Positions 35,356 to 44,524 of a DNA stretch of 64,000 bases are shown in pieces. Below the pieces are notes generated by a model. That model had not been told where the DNA came from, ran no database searches, and saw only the letters and a program-made list of their open reading frames with translations. Every line of letters begins with the position of its first letter. The first letter of the stretch is position 1. This DNA is from Pedobacter metabolipauper. GTDB lineage: Bacteria > Bacteroidota > Bacteroidia > Sphingobacteriales > Sphingobacteriaceae. A program made the translations under genes and the position numbers. The DNA is taken from assembly GCF_004362715.1 (NCBI RefSeq), contig NZ_SNYC01000005.1, forward strand, positions 807,781 through 871,780. Reading direction: 5' to 3'.

Positions 35356-36708
35356 ATGGCTCCAAAGAAACAGCTCTCCCTGTTTGACCTATCCATGATC
35401 GTAATCAGCCTGGTTATTGGAATGGGGATTTTCAAGACGCCGGTACGGGTAGCTTCCGCTGCACAAATCCCGGAGCTTTTCTTCCTGGCCTGGATCATTG
35501 GCGGTCTGGTGGCCCTTTGCGGTGCATTGACCTATGCGGAGATTGGATCGCGTTTTCCGGTTACCGGAGGCTACTATAAAGTATTCTCTGCCTTTTACCA
35601 CCCTTCTATTGCATTTGCGATCAACTGCATCATTATCGTTTCTAATGCGGGTTCTGTAGCTGCCGTTTCTCTTATTGGTGCGGAGTACCTGAGTAAGGTG
35701 ATTCTTCCTTTAGACATGCAAACCGAGTTTTACCGGATCATTATTGCCGCTATTACCATTGTTTTATTTTATATCGTTAACCTGCTGGGATTAAAGGTTA
35801 GTGCCAAGGCCCAGAATGTATTGTCTGTTATTAAAATGGGGATGGTACTGACCTTGATTGGGGCGGTATTTGCCGGGCCTGCCGCTGTGAGCCAGACGCC
35901 TGTTTTTGAAACCGGGATTGCAGGTGCAGTTCCGGCCTGGTCAGACTATGGAAAAGCCTTGGGGATCTGCCTGATTGCCATTTCGTTCACCTTTGGCGGC
36001 TATCAGCAAACCATCAATTTTGGCGGCGAAACAAAGAATCCAAACAAAGTTGTACCGCGTGCCATTATTATTGGGCTGGCCATTATCATTGCGCTTTATA
36101 TGGCCATTAACTACGCTTATGTTCGGGTCATTGGATTTGAACAGCTGAAAACGGCAGAGAGCATTGCGGCAATACTTGCCGGAAAGATCTTTGGTCCGGC
36201 TGGTTTTACCTTACTTTCCGGACTCATTTACCTGTCCGTTCTGGGGTATGTAAATGTTAACCTGTTGAGCAATCCCAGGGCAATGTATGCCATGGGCGAA
36301 GAAAAAGCACTCCCTTCTTTATTTACCCGGATCAGTAAGAGAACGGATGTTATGTATGTGAGCTTAACGGTTTTTGCTGTGATTGCAGTGTTTACGTTAT
36401 TTTATGCACAAACCTTTGAAAAGATCTTAAACTACACCATATTCTTAGACTGTATCGGCATGGCCACCTCTGCCGCAACGCTCTTTTTTTTAAGAAAACG
36501 CACTGCAGATCTAGATAAAAAGACCATTTACAGCATGCGTTTATACCCCTTATTACCGCTTATTTTTATTGCTGCCTATTTATTTGTCGCACTGAGCATT
36601 TACAGTGACGATCCGAAGGCCGCAATAAATGGATTGATCATCTTCGCTGGATTTATAGTTATCTATTTCATCAGTGTATTTTTTAATAAAAATAAACAGA
36701 CCGGATAA
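35356..36708 (+). CDS. APC-family amino-acid permease
   Basis: 450 residues with about 12 membrane helices. The first helix carries the LSLFDLSMIVISLVIGMGIF pattern with the unwound GMGIF substrate-binding stretch, and helix 6 has FTFGGYQQTINFGGETKNP, both typical of the APC superfamily. The substrate, an amino acid or polyamine, cannot be told. The start is ATG 35356; the gene is divergent from parE, 109 bp away. A 115-bp gap with its own promoter-like box separates it from the MFS gene. Confidence 0.88.
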   Translation: MAPKKQLSLFDLSMIVISLVIGMGIFKTPVRVASAAQIPELFFLAWIIGGLVALCGALTYAEIGSRFPVTGGYYKVFSAFYHPSIAFAINCIIIVSNAGSVAAVSLIGAEYLSKVILPLDMQTEFYRIIIAAITIVLFYIVNLLGLKVSAKAQNVLSVIKMGMVLTLIGAVFAGPAAVSQTPVFETGIAGAVPAWSDYGKALGICLIAISFTFGGYQQTINFGGETKNPNKVVPRAIIIGLAIIIALYMAINYAYVRVIGFEQLKTAESIAAILAGKIFGPAGFTLLSGLIYLSVLGYVNVNLLSNPRAMYAMGEEKALPSLFTRISKRTDVMYVSLTVFAVIAVFTLFYAQTFEKILNYTIFLDCIGMATSAATLFFLRKRTADLDKKTIYSMRLYPLLPLIFIAAYLFVALSIYSDDPKAAINGLIIFAGFIVIYFISVFFNKNKQTG

Positions 36709-36764
36709 TTATTTCCGGGACCAAATACCCCGCTTAACTAAATATAACGATTACCATTTTAATA

Positions 36765-36772
36765 TACATTTG
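36765..36772 (+). promoter_or_regulatory. Candidate -7 box TACATTTG upstream of MFS gene
   Basis: TACATTTG matches the TAnnTTTG -7 element and lies 52 bp before the MFS start. No good TTG -33 element stands at the usual distance, so this is tentative. Confidence 0.35.
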
Positions 36773-36823
36773 CCCTAAACCAAAACCAATATTACCAACT
36801 CATTAGCGCCTTACAAACCTGGA

Positions 36824-38170
36824 ATGCCGATAAAACAATTGCCTTTAAAAAAAGAGATCTCCTATGCTGCCGGAATGATGGGCTGGAGTATCATGAGTAA
36901 CCTCATTATTGTGATGCTCCCTTACTTTTACCTGCCGCCAAATAATTCCGGGTTAAACCCACTGGTTCCGCAGCTGATGGTTTTCGGTGCATTTAATATT
37001 CTTTCACTGATTGCGGCCTCTGGCCGCTTGTTTGATGCCATTTACGATCCTTTTATTGCTTCGGTAAGCGATAGCAGCAAAAATCCTAAAGGCAGAAGAA
37101 TTCCAATCATGAAATACGCAATTGTTCCTGCTGTGCTTTTCTGCTCCCTTGTTTTCTATCCCCTGGTTAAGGGAGAAAGCATTGTAAACGGATGGTGGCT
37201 GGCCATTGTACTTGCCGGATTTTTCATCTCCGTAACCACTTATATTATCCCTTACAATGCCTTGCTTGCCGAGCTTGCACACGATGCAGATCAAAAAGTC
37301 AAGCTTTCTACGTACCAGCAGGTTGGATTTGTGCTGGGAATGATCCTTGCTGCCCTGTGTAATAATTATGCGGACCTGATCCAGGATATTTTTAAGGTTA
37401 CCGAACGTGCCGAAGCCTTACAGTATACCATTTGGGGTTTAAGCATTTTCTCCGGACTGGTGATGATCCTGCCTATCATATCCATTGATGAAAAGGAATA
37501 TACCACGGCAAAACCCACACACATTGCCTTAATTCCTGCAATAAAGAACACGTTTAGGAACTCAAACTTTAAGTATTACCTGATCTCAGATTTTGCCTAC
37601 TATATTGCATTGAGCATCATTTCGAGCGGATTGTTATTCTTTGTAACCGTTTTATTGGGATTGCCGGATTCTGACGGGGGTAAATTTATGGGGATCATGG
37701 TTGTCCTTTCTCTTTTGTTCTATCCTTTTATCAATTATGGGGCTAAGCGCTTTGGGAAGAAACCCCTGGTTATTGCCGCCTTTGCTATACTCAGCCTGAT
37801 CTTTGTAACGATCTATTTTTTGGGTGAACTGCCCATATCCCCTACCCTGCAAATGTATATCCTGGTTACCTTTGCTTCTTTTCCGCTGGCTTCACTTGGA
37901 ATTTTACCCAATGCGATCCTGGCAGACATTGCGCAAAAGGATACGATAGAGACCGGAGAGAATCATGAGGGGATGTTCTTTGCGGTGAAGTATCTGTTCG
38001 TTAAATTGGGTCAGACGATGGGGATTGCCATTTTTGCCATGCTGACCGTTTATGGCAAAGATCCGGGAAATGACTATGGTTTACGCTTAAATGGTGCCGT
38101 TGGCTTTGTACTTTGCGTTTTGGCCCTGATATTTTTTAGCCGCTTTAAGGAAAGCAAAGCTAAGGTCTGA
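36824..38170 (+). CDS. MFS transporter, GPH (glycoside-pentoside-hexuronide:cation) type
   Basis: 448 residues, about 12 membrane helices. The N-terminus (KKEISYAAGMMGWSIMSNLI, then FDAIYDPFIASVSD) fits the GPH/MelB group of cation-coupled sugar transporters, where the Asp in helix 2 binds the cation. The central loop and the HEGMFFAVKYLFVKLGQ segment are also of that group. No sugar enzyme is adjacent, so the substrate stays unknown. The gene stands between an amino-acid permease and an RNA helicase, apparently as a separate unit. Confidence 0.84.
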   Translation: MPIKQLPLKKEISYAAGMMGWSIMSNLIIVMLPYFYLPPNNSGLNPLVPQLMVFGAFNILSLIAASGRLFDAIYDPFIASVSDSSKNPKGRRIPIMKYAIVPAVLFCSLVFYPLVKGESIVNGWWLAIVLAGFFISVTTYIIPYNALLAELAHDADQKVKLSTYQQVGFVLGMILAALCNNYADLIQDIFKVTERAEALQYTIWGLSIFSGLVMILPIISIDEKEYTTAKPTHIALIPAIKNTFRNSNFKYYLISDFAYYIALSIISSGLLFFVTVLLGLPDSDGGKFMGIMVVLSLLFYPFINYGAKRFGKKPLVIAAFAILSLIFVTIYFLGELPISPTLQMYILVTFASFPLASLGILPNAILADIAQKDTIETGENHEGMFFAVKYLFVKLGQTMGIAIFAMLTVYGKDPGNDYGLRLNGAVGFVLCVLALIFFSRFKESKAKV

Positions 38171-38222
38171 TACTCAAACCACTATAAAACACAAGGATAA
38201 GTAAAAGCCGAAAGTTTATATG

Positions 38223-38230
38223 TACCTTTG
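38223..38230 (+). promoter_or_regulatory. Candidate rhlE promoter box TACCTTTG and leader hairpin
   Basis: TACCTTTG fits the TAnnTTTG -7 element 50 bp before the helicase start. A small hairpin (GCGAA 38239-38243 with TTCGC 38248-38252) follows in the leader. No TTG is found at the proper -33 distance. Confidence 0.4.
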
Positions 38231-38280
38231 CCGGCGAAGCGAATTATTTCGCGGCTATTATTACATTAAATACAAACATA

Positions 38281-39609
38281 TTGTTATTCGAAGAATTAAA
38301 TCTGATTGAGCCCATTTTATCTGCGCTGCAAACAGAAGGTTATACACAACCTACCCCCATACAAGAACAATCTATTCCAAACATATTACAAGGCAGAGAC
38401 CTATTGGGCTGTGCACAAACAGGAACGGGTAAAACTGCAGCATTTGCTATTCCAATGCTGCAACTGCTAAGTAAGCCACATACCAACACGAAAGTTCATA
38501 AAGCAATTAAAGCATTGGTATTGACGCCAACGCGTGAGCTTGCCATCCAAATTGAAGAAAGCTTTAAAGCTTACGGAAGAAATCTGCCCATTAAACACCT
38601 GGTTATATTTGGTGGTGTGGGTCAGAAAGCACAGACCGATGCACTTCACCGCGGTGTAGATATTTTAGTTGCCACTCCCGGAAGATTGCTTGACCTGATG
38701 AACCAGGGATTTGTAAACCTGCGAGACATTGAGATCTTTGTACTGGATGAGGCCGACCGTATGTTAGATATGGGCTTTATTCATGACGTTAAAAAAGTAA
38801 TTGCGAAGCTGCCTGCAAAAAGACAAACCTTGTTCTTCTCGGCTACCATGCCTAAGGAGATCCAGACGTTGGCAAATACCATTCTTAGCGATCCAATTAA
38901 AGTAGAAGTTACACCGGTATCCTCTACCGCTGAAAAAATCCAGCAGGAGATCTACTATGTAGAAAAGAACGATAAAAAGAACTTACTGATCCATATCCTT
39001 CAAGATAAGACCATTCAAACGGCCTTAGTCTTTGCCCGTACCAAGCATGGTGCAGACCGGATTGTAAAAGACCTGATCAAAGTTGGTGTTAAAGCGGAAG
39101 CCATTCATGGTAACAAGTCTCAAAATGCCAGACAAAGGGCTTTAACAAATTTCAAAGCAAAGACTACACGGATCCTGGTAGCTACCGATATTGCTGCCCG
39201 TGGTATTGATGTGGATGAACTGACCCATGTGATCAACTATGAGCTTCCAAATATTCCGGAAACTTACGTTCACCGTATTGGCCGTACGGGTCGTGCAGGA
39301 TTAAGCGGAACCGCTCTGTCTTTCTGCGATTCTGAAGAAAAAGAGTTTTTGGATGATATTGAGAAACTGATCGGATTAAAGCTTCCGGTTACAGAGGATC
39401 ATCCGTATGCATTGAGCTGGCAAAGCCTGATGAGCGGTGCTGCAGCAGCAAAAGTTAAAGGCAAAGCGAAACCTTCAAGAGGCGCGCGCCCTGAACGTAC
39501 CGAACGTCAGCCTAACTTAAGCGGAGCCAAAAGAACACCAAACGGTGGCGGTGGTGGCGGCAAAAGATGGGGAAGCAATAAAGGAAAGCCTAAAGCGGCA
39601 AACTCCTGA
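38281..39609 (+). CDS. rhlE: DEAD-box RNA helicase, RhlE type
   Basis: 442-residue RNA helicase with the whole motif set: Q motif TPIQEQS, Walker A AQTGTGKTAAF, DEAD in VLDEADRMLDMG, SAT, VATDIAARGIDVDE and HRIGRTGRAG. The C-terminus is a basic Gly/Arg/Lys-rich tail (from about residue 395) of the RhlE kind that binds RNA. The start is TTG at 38281 (LFEELNLIEPIL, the usual family beginning); no ATG lies in frame nearby. It probably helps ribosome assembly or mRNA turnover. A terminator follows 47 bp after the stop. Confidence 0.93.
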   Translation: MLFEELNLIEPILSALQTEGYTQPTPIQEQSIPNILQGRDLLGCAQTGTGKTAAFAIPMLQLLSKPHTNTKVHKAIKALVLTPTRELAIQIEESFKAYGRNLPIKHLVIFGGVGQKAQTDALHRGVDILVATPGRLLDLMNQGFVNLRDIEIFVLDEADRMLDMGFIHDVKKVIAKLPAKRQTLFFSATMPKEIQTLANTILSDPIKVEVTPVSSTAEKIQQEIYYVEKNDKKNLLIHILQDKTIQTALVFARTKHGADRIVKDLIKVGVKAEAIHGNKSQNARQRALTNFKAKTTRILVATDIAARGIDVDELTHVINYELPNIPETYVHRIGRTGRAGLSGTALSFCDSEEKEFLDDIEKLIGLKLPVTEDHPYALSWQSLMSGAAAAKVKGKAKPSRGARPERTERQPNLSGAKRTPNGGGGGGKRWGSNKGKPKAANS

Positions 39610-39656
39610 TCCCAATGATACATCAACTATAAAATAGAAGATACATACCTTACGAA

Positions 39657-39687
39657 AAGCCTGGTTTTAATAGAACCAGGCTTTTTT
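39657..39687. terminator. Bidirectional intrinsic terminator
   Basis: AAGCCTGGTT (39657-39666) and AACCAGGCTT (39674-39683) pair perfectly with a 7-nt loop and are followed by TTTT; the other flank is AA-rich. It ends both the helicase gene and the minus-strand arabinose operon, whose last stop lies at 39689. Confidence 0.9.
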
Positions 39688-39688
39688 A

Positions 39689-40591
39689 TTAAACGGCAAT
39701 ATGATTACTGCGGCTTAGGGTATGATAGGAATCCATATATGCACTTGGAGACTGTCCGATTATACTTTTAAATACCCGGTTAAAGTTTGTGATGCTGTTG
39801 AAGCCTGCCCGGTATGCTACGCCGGAAATGCAATCCGTTTTATGGTCAGAAACCAGGCTTTTACATGCATCATTAACCCTTACCTCATTTAAGAATGAAA
39901 TAAACGTATGACCCGTATGTTTTTTAAAGTACCGGCAAAAGGCGTGCGGTGTCATATATGCTGCATTGGCCACATCTTCCAGATCAATCTGGTTGTTGTA
40001 ATTGCGCATAATAAAGTTGATGATATTACTCAGCCTCATCCCTTCGCGCTCTGAAAGTGCTGACGCGTAAACATCCTGACAAAGTGCTTCAAGCCCTTGT
40101 TCTATATTTTGAAGTACTTCCAGTAACCCCAGGAAGTTAAACAGCACGTTCATCCCGGATGCGTCATGTACCTGGAGCATTTTATCTGCAACAGCAATAC
40201 GGTATTGCTCCGGAATTTTAAATCCATGCTTGTTATTTTTCAGAAAAGCACCTGCAGCCTTAAGTTCAGGCAGGTTGAATAACCCATCCAATATACCTGA
40301 AGGGTTAAAGTAAATGGAGCAGGCCTGAATGGTTTTGCGCGCATCTTCTTCAAAATATTCCGGGTTGCTTTTGAATAGGTGCGGCAGATTGGCCCCGATT
40401 AAAAACAGATCGCCGGCACAAAAAGCATGCATATTATTCCCGGCAATGAGTGTTCCTTCCCCTTGTTCCACCCAGGTTAGCTGCCATTCATCATGCCGGT
40501 GTAAATAAGGATAGAAATGTGGCCGTTCAATGCGTTCGGAGATCACACTTTTATCGTCTGGAGCCAGCAATGTAAATGGAAGTACTTTCAT
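39689..40591 (-). CDS. AraC-family regulator of the arabinose operon
   Basis: 300 residues. The N-terminal half is a cupin-like sugar-binding part (PYLHRHDEWQLTWVEQGEGT, then GDLFLIGANLPHLF). The C-terminal 100 residues hold the AraC/XylS double helix-turn-helix (YMTPHAFCRYFKKHTGHTF and YRAGFNSITNFNRVFKSIIG). It is the last gene of the arabinose operon, 4 bp after the symporter. It may activate arabinose or related genes, next to the NrtR-family regulator at the other end of the operon; two regulators of different families in one operon is uncommon. Confidence 0.88.
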   Translation of the reverse strand: MKVLPFTLLAPDDKSVISERIERPHFYPYLHRHDEWQLTWVEQGEGTLIAGNNMHAFCAGDLFLIGANLPHLFKSNPEYFEEDARKTIQACSIYFNPSGILDGLFNLPELKAAGAFLKNNKHGFKIPEQYRIAVADKMLQVHDASGMNVLFNFLGLLEVLQNIEQGLEALCQDVYASALSEREGMRLSNIINFIMRNYNNQIDLEDVANAAYMTPHAFCRYFKKHTGHTFISFLNEVRVNDACKSLVSDHKTDCISGVAYRAGFNSITNFNRVFKSIIGQSPSAYMDSYHTLSRSNHIAV

Positions 40592-40595
40592 AAGC

Positions 40596-42281
40596 TTACC
40601 AGAATTTAATGTAAAGTGCCGCGATGATGAGCAGGGTAATTACAATCAGAACCAATGTAGAATTACTCACCTTAAACATGGTCTTATCCAGTTCAAAAGC
40701 TTTTGGATTTATTTTTGGACCGAATAAGCTGATTAAGATCATGATCAGCATGGTAAAGCCAAATGACAGTCCCATACAGATGTGAAACGGGATCTCATAC
40801 GCACCGGATCCATTTGGATAGGCCGTATACAGCAAGGTATCGTTACCCAATAATTTTGGTGCAAACTCATTGAAAAATACAGAGAAAAGGAAGCCTGCCA
40901 ATACACCGGCAATTGCGGCGCTTCCGGTTGTTCTTTTCCAGAACATACCAAGAATGAACATGGCAAAGACCCCGGGACTGATAAAGCCGGTATATTTTTG
41001 AATAAAGGTAAAGCCCCCTGCGCCGCCGATTCCCAACAGATCATTCCAGGTGAACAGTACCGCAAGGATCATCCCCACAAATACCGTAGCCCTTCCAATA
41101 AAGACAAGGTCTTTTTGGTTGGTACCTTTATTAAAATATTTGGAATACACATCCAGCGTAAATATGGTTGATATACTATTTACCTTACCTGCCAGTGAGG
41201 CAACAATTGCAGCGGTAAGTGCGGCAACAGACAATCCTTTTAAACCAGTAGGCAAAAACGTAAGTACTGCAGAATAGGCACCATCCTTACCACCGATCAG
41301 CTGGGGTAAATGACCGCCTTTGTAAAGTACATAAGCCGCAATACCGGGAAGCATTACAATTACAGGCATTAACAGCTTAAGTAATCCCGCAAACAGGATT
41401 CCTGTTCTTGCGGTTTGAAGATCAGCACCAAGAGCCCGTTGTGTAATGTACTGATTACAGCCCCAATAGTTTAGGTTAATGATCCATATACCTGCTACGT
41501 AGGATGCGAGGCCGGGAAAAGTTAAGTATTTACTGATCTCGTTTTGTGTGGACGTGGCTGTAGGTTTAGGAATGATCATTTTAAAGTGTTCCGGTGCCTG
41601 CTCCATCAATACATTAAAACCAGCGATGGCATTGCTGCCGACACCAAATTTCTGGCCTACCACAGTTAAGGCAATGTAGGTAGTTACCAGGCCGCCAAAT
41701 ATCAGAACGGCTACCTGGATTACATCGGTATAGGCTACCACCTTCATCCCTCCCAAAGAAATAACCAATGCAAAGACGGCAAGGCCGATCATGATCACAT
41801 GCAGGTAATCACCACCGGTTAATCCATTGATTGCCACAGCACCTAAATAAAGTATGGAAGTCAGGTTTACAAATACGTACAGGAATAACCAGAAAACGGC
41901 CATGATCAGCGCGACCGACTCATTATACCGTGTTTTAAGAAACTGGGGCATGGTGTAGATCTTATTTTTAAGATACACGGGAATAAACCATACCGCAACA
42001 ATGATCAGGGCAATTGCAGCGATCCATTCATAAGCTGCTACCGCAATGCCGAGAAAGAAACCTTCGCCACTCATGCCAATAAACTGCTCTGCAGAAATGT
42101 TTGATGCAATTAAAGATGCCCCAATTGCCCACCAGGTTAAGGTACCTTCAGCCAGGAAAAAAGCTTTGGCATCGTGTTCTCCTTTTTTACGTTCGCGATA
42201 AATGTAGTAGCCATAGCCGGAAACGACCAGGAAATAAATGATAAAGACTACATAATCTGTAGTTACTAAACTATTGTTCAT
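40596..42281 (-). CDS. Sodium/sugar symporter (SSS/SGLT family)
   Basis: 561 residues with about 14 membrane helices and SGLT-type motifs (AEGTLTWWAIGASLIASNISAEQFIGMSG in the first part, and the loop GCNQYITQRALGA, near residues 270-282). Members transport sugars with sodium, and in Bacteroidota arabinose operons a symporter of this type brings in L-arabinose. Position between araA and the AraC regulator, 30 bp from araA and 4 bp from the regulator, supports that substrate. The assignment to the family is certain; the sugar is inferred. Confidence 0.9.
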   Translation of the reverse strand: MNNSLVTTDYVVFIIYFLVVSGYGYYIYRERKKGEHDAKAFFLAEGTLTWWAIGASLIASNISAEQFIGMSGEGFFLGIAVAAYEWIAAIALIIVAVWFIPVYLKNKIYTMPQFLKTRYNESVALIMAVFWLFLYVFVNLTSILYLGAVAINGLTGGDYLHVIMIGLAVFALVISLGGMKVVAYTDVIQVAVLIFGGLVTTYIALTVVGQKFGVGSNAIAGFNVLMEQAPEHFKMIIPKPTATSTQNEISKYLTFPGLASYVAGIWIINLNYWGCNQYITQRALGADLQTARTGILFAGLLKLLMPVIVMLPGIAAYVLYKGGHLPQLIGGKDGAYSAVLTFLPTGLKGLSVAALTAAIVASLAGKVNSISTIFTLDVYSKYFNKGTNQKDLVFIGRATVFVGMILAVLFTWNDLLGIGGAGGFTFIQKYTGFISPGVFAMFILGMFWKRTTGSAAIAGVLAGFLFSVFFNEFAPKLLGNDTLLYTAYPNGSGAYEIPFHICMGLSFGFTMLIMILISLFGPKINPKAFELDKTMFKVSNSTLVLIVITLLIIAALYIKFW

Positions 42282-42311
42282 ACGTTATTTGGTTATTTGG
42301 TTTGTGGTAAT

Positions 42312-43805
42312 CTATCTGTAATACATTTCATTCCAGTGCAGCTCGTTCCTAAAGTTTTCCAACTTAGTCCCTGCATTGATATTCAGGTATTCAAGGCCTG
42401 CAATATTAGCAAAATCAAGCATATTCCCTGCAGTTAAATTCTGGCTGTAGGCAGTATGGTGGGCACCACCTGCATAGATCCAGGCTGCGCATCCTGTTTT
42501 CATGTCCGGCAGTGTTTTCCACAGTACCCGTGCTACCGGCAGATTAGGAAGTGCCTCGGTTGCCTCTACCGCTTCCACTTCATTAACCAGGAGCCGGAAA
42601 CGGTTCCCCATGTCTATTAAAGATGCATTTAGGGCTTTACCTCCGGCTACATTGAAAACCAGGCGTGCAGGGTCAGCTTTACCACCAATGCCAAGCGGGT
42701 GAACTTCTAAACTGGGTTTATCCTTTGCCAGGGAAGCATCTACTTCCAGCATGTGTGAGCCCAGCACCATCGGGTTTTCCGGATTAAAATGATAGGTATA
42801 ATCTTCCATAAATGCATTGCCTCCTTCCATACCGCTCCCCATCACCTTACAAGCCCTTACCAGGGCAGCAGTTTTCCAGTCGCCCTCACCAGCAAATCCA
42901 TATCCGGATTCCATAAGCCGCTGTGCAGCAATACCAGGCAGCTGGATCATGCCATGAAGATCTTCAAATGTATCGGTAAACCCCTTAAAGCCGCCATCCT
43001 CTAAAAATTTACGTAACCCGAGTTCAATTTTAGCGGCTTCGTATACCGAAGCGCGTTTTGATCCGCCTTGCAGCAGTTCAGGCGACATTGTATAGCTTTT
43101 TTCATATTCGGACAACAGATCCTGGATCTGCTGCTCTCCAATACCATCGATCACAGTTACGAGGTCGCCGATGCCATAGGTGTTTACAGAAAAGCCAAAC
43201 TTCATTTCAGCTTCTACCTTATCGCCTTCGGTAACCGCAACAAACCGCATATTGTCACCAAAGCGGGCAAATTTAGCGCCCTGCCAGTCGTGCCAGCCTG
43301 CTGCCGCCCGAGTCCAGGCATTGATCTCATTTAAAACGTCTTCATCCTGCCAATGTCCCACAACTACCTTTCGGTCTTTGCGCATTCTGGAAACCATAAA
43401 TCCGAATTCCCGGTCTCCATGTGCACTCTGGTTCAAGTTCATGAAATCCATATCTATAGTATCCCATGGAATGTCCCTGTTAAATTGCGTATGCAGGTGC
43501 AGCAATGGTTTTTGCAGTATACTCAATCCCCTGATCCACATTTTGGCAGGAGAAAAAGTATGCATCCACGTGATTACTCCAATACAGTTTTTGGTTGTAT
43601 TGGACTGCTGTAAGGTTTCAAAGATCTCATCCGGAGATTTTACGATGGGTTTAAACACGATGGTTACCGGAATCTGCTTTACTGTATTTAGTGATTCTGC
43701 AACTTGCCGGGCATGTTCAGCAACCTTTTTTAAAGTTTCTTCACCATATAGGTCCTGACTGCCTGTTATGAACCAAACTTCCAATTCTTTTAGATCTATC
43801 ATCAT
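42312..43805 (-). CDS. araA: L-arabinose isomerase
   Basis: Converts L-arabinose to L-ribulose. 497 residues, the same length as E. coli AraA (500). The active-site segments are intact: [12 protein letters not shown] with a catalytic Glu, FMEDYTYHF with the second Glu, [11 protein letters not shown] with a metal-binding His, and HHTAYSQ near the end. Two tandem ATGs (43805 and 43802) are both possible starts. It lies 20 bp after araD. Confidence 0.97.
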   Translation of the reverse strand: MMIDLKELEVWFITGSQDLYGEETLKKVAEHARQVAESLNTVKQIPVTIVFKPIVKSPDEIFETLQQSNTTKNCIGVITWMHTFSPAKMWIRGLSILQKPLLHLHTQFNRDIPWDTIDMDFMNLNQSAHGDREFGFMVSRMRKDRKVVVGHWQDEDVLNEINAWTRAAAGWHDWQGAKFARFGDNMRFVAVTEGDKVEAEMKFGFSVNTYGIGDLVTVIDGIGEQQIQDLLSEYEKSYTMSPELLQGGSKRASVYEAAKIELGLRKFLEDGGFKGFTDTFEDLHGMIQLPGIAAQRLMESGYGFAGEGDWKTAALVRACKVMGSGMEGGNAFMEDYTYHFNPENPMVLGSHMLEVDASLAKDKPSLEVHPLGIGGKADPARLVFNVAGGKALNASLIDMGNRFRLLVNEVEAVEATEALPNLPVARVLWKTLPDMKTGCAAWIYAGGAHHTAYSQNLTAGNMLDFANIAGLEYLNINAGTKLENFRNELHWNEMYYR

Positions 43806-43825
43806 ATATTTTTTAAGATTTAGGG

Positions 43826-44524
43826 TTACTGACCATAATAACTATCTGGTCCATGTTTACGTTCAAAATGTTTTTTTACCAGGGCTTCCTTTAATTTTGG
43901 TGCCCGTGCATTGATGCCTTGCGTAAGCTGGGCCATCTGTGCAATATTCTCGAGCACTGCACTATTGTAAACGGCTTTATCTGCAGTTTTGCCCCAGGTA
44001 AAGGGGGCGTGGTTTGCAACCAGCACCATCTCTACTTCCTGGTAGCTGAGGCCCAGGTTTTTAAAGTGGTCGATGATCTGGTATCCGGTTTCATATTCAT
44101 AATTGCCGGCGATCTTTTCGTCGCTCATTGGCGGGGCACATGGAATATCTACAGTCAGATGGTCTGCATGTGTTGTTCCCTGGATGGGGATGCTGGATTG
44201 CGCCTGTGCCCACGCGGTAGCATAGGTGGAGTGTGTATGAACGATACCGGAGATCTCCTTCCAATTCTTATACAGGACTGCATGGGTTTTAGTATCTGAA
44301 GATGGCCTGAGTATTCCGTTTATGGTATTGCCTTCAAAATCAACGATCACCATATTTTCCGGAGAAAGCTCTTCATATGGAACACCGCTGGGTTTAATGG
44401 CGAATACACCAAGGTTTCGGTCTGCCGCACTCACATTACCAAAGGTAAAGAGCACCAGGCCCAGTTTGGGAAGCTGCATATTTGCAGCGTAAGCTTCCTG
44501 CCTTATTTTTTCATACTTACTCAT
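43826..44524 (-). CDS. araD: L-ribulose-5-phosphate 4-epimerase
   Basis: Makes D-xylulose 5-phosphate from L-ribulose 5-phosphate. From ATG 44524 it has 232 residues, the family's usual length. The class II aldolase/epimerase zinc ligands are H96 and H98 (VHTHST) and H172 (NHAPFTWGK); the catalytic Asp is D121 and the C-terminal tyrosines are in SYYGQ. The open frame extends 36 codons further upstream, but this overlaps araB; the chosen start gives an 8-bp overlap with the araB stop. Confidence 0.96.
   Translation of the reverse strand: MSKYEKIRQEAYAANMQLPKLGLVLFTFGNVSAADRNLGVFAIKPSGVPYEELSPENMVIVDFEGNTINGILRPSSDTKTHAVLYKNWKEISGIVHTHSTYATAWAQAQSSIPIQGTTHADHLTVDIPCAPPMSDEKIAGNYEYETGYQIIDHFKNLGLSYQEVEMVLVANHAPFTWGKTADKAVYNSAVLENIAQMAQLTQGINARAPKLKEALVKKHFERKHGPDSYYGQ

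Noticed and set aside
43180..43758. 192-codon open frame on the plus strand inside araA
   Set aside because: Antisense shadow of araA, composition rich in Ser/Cys with no domain.
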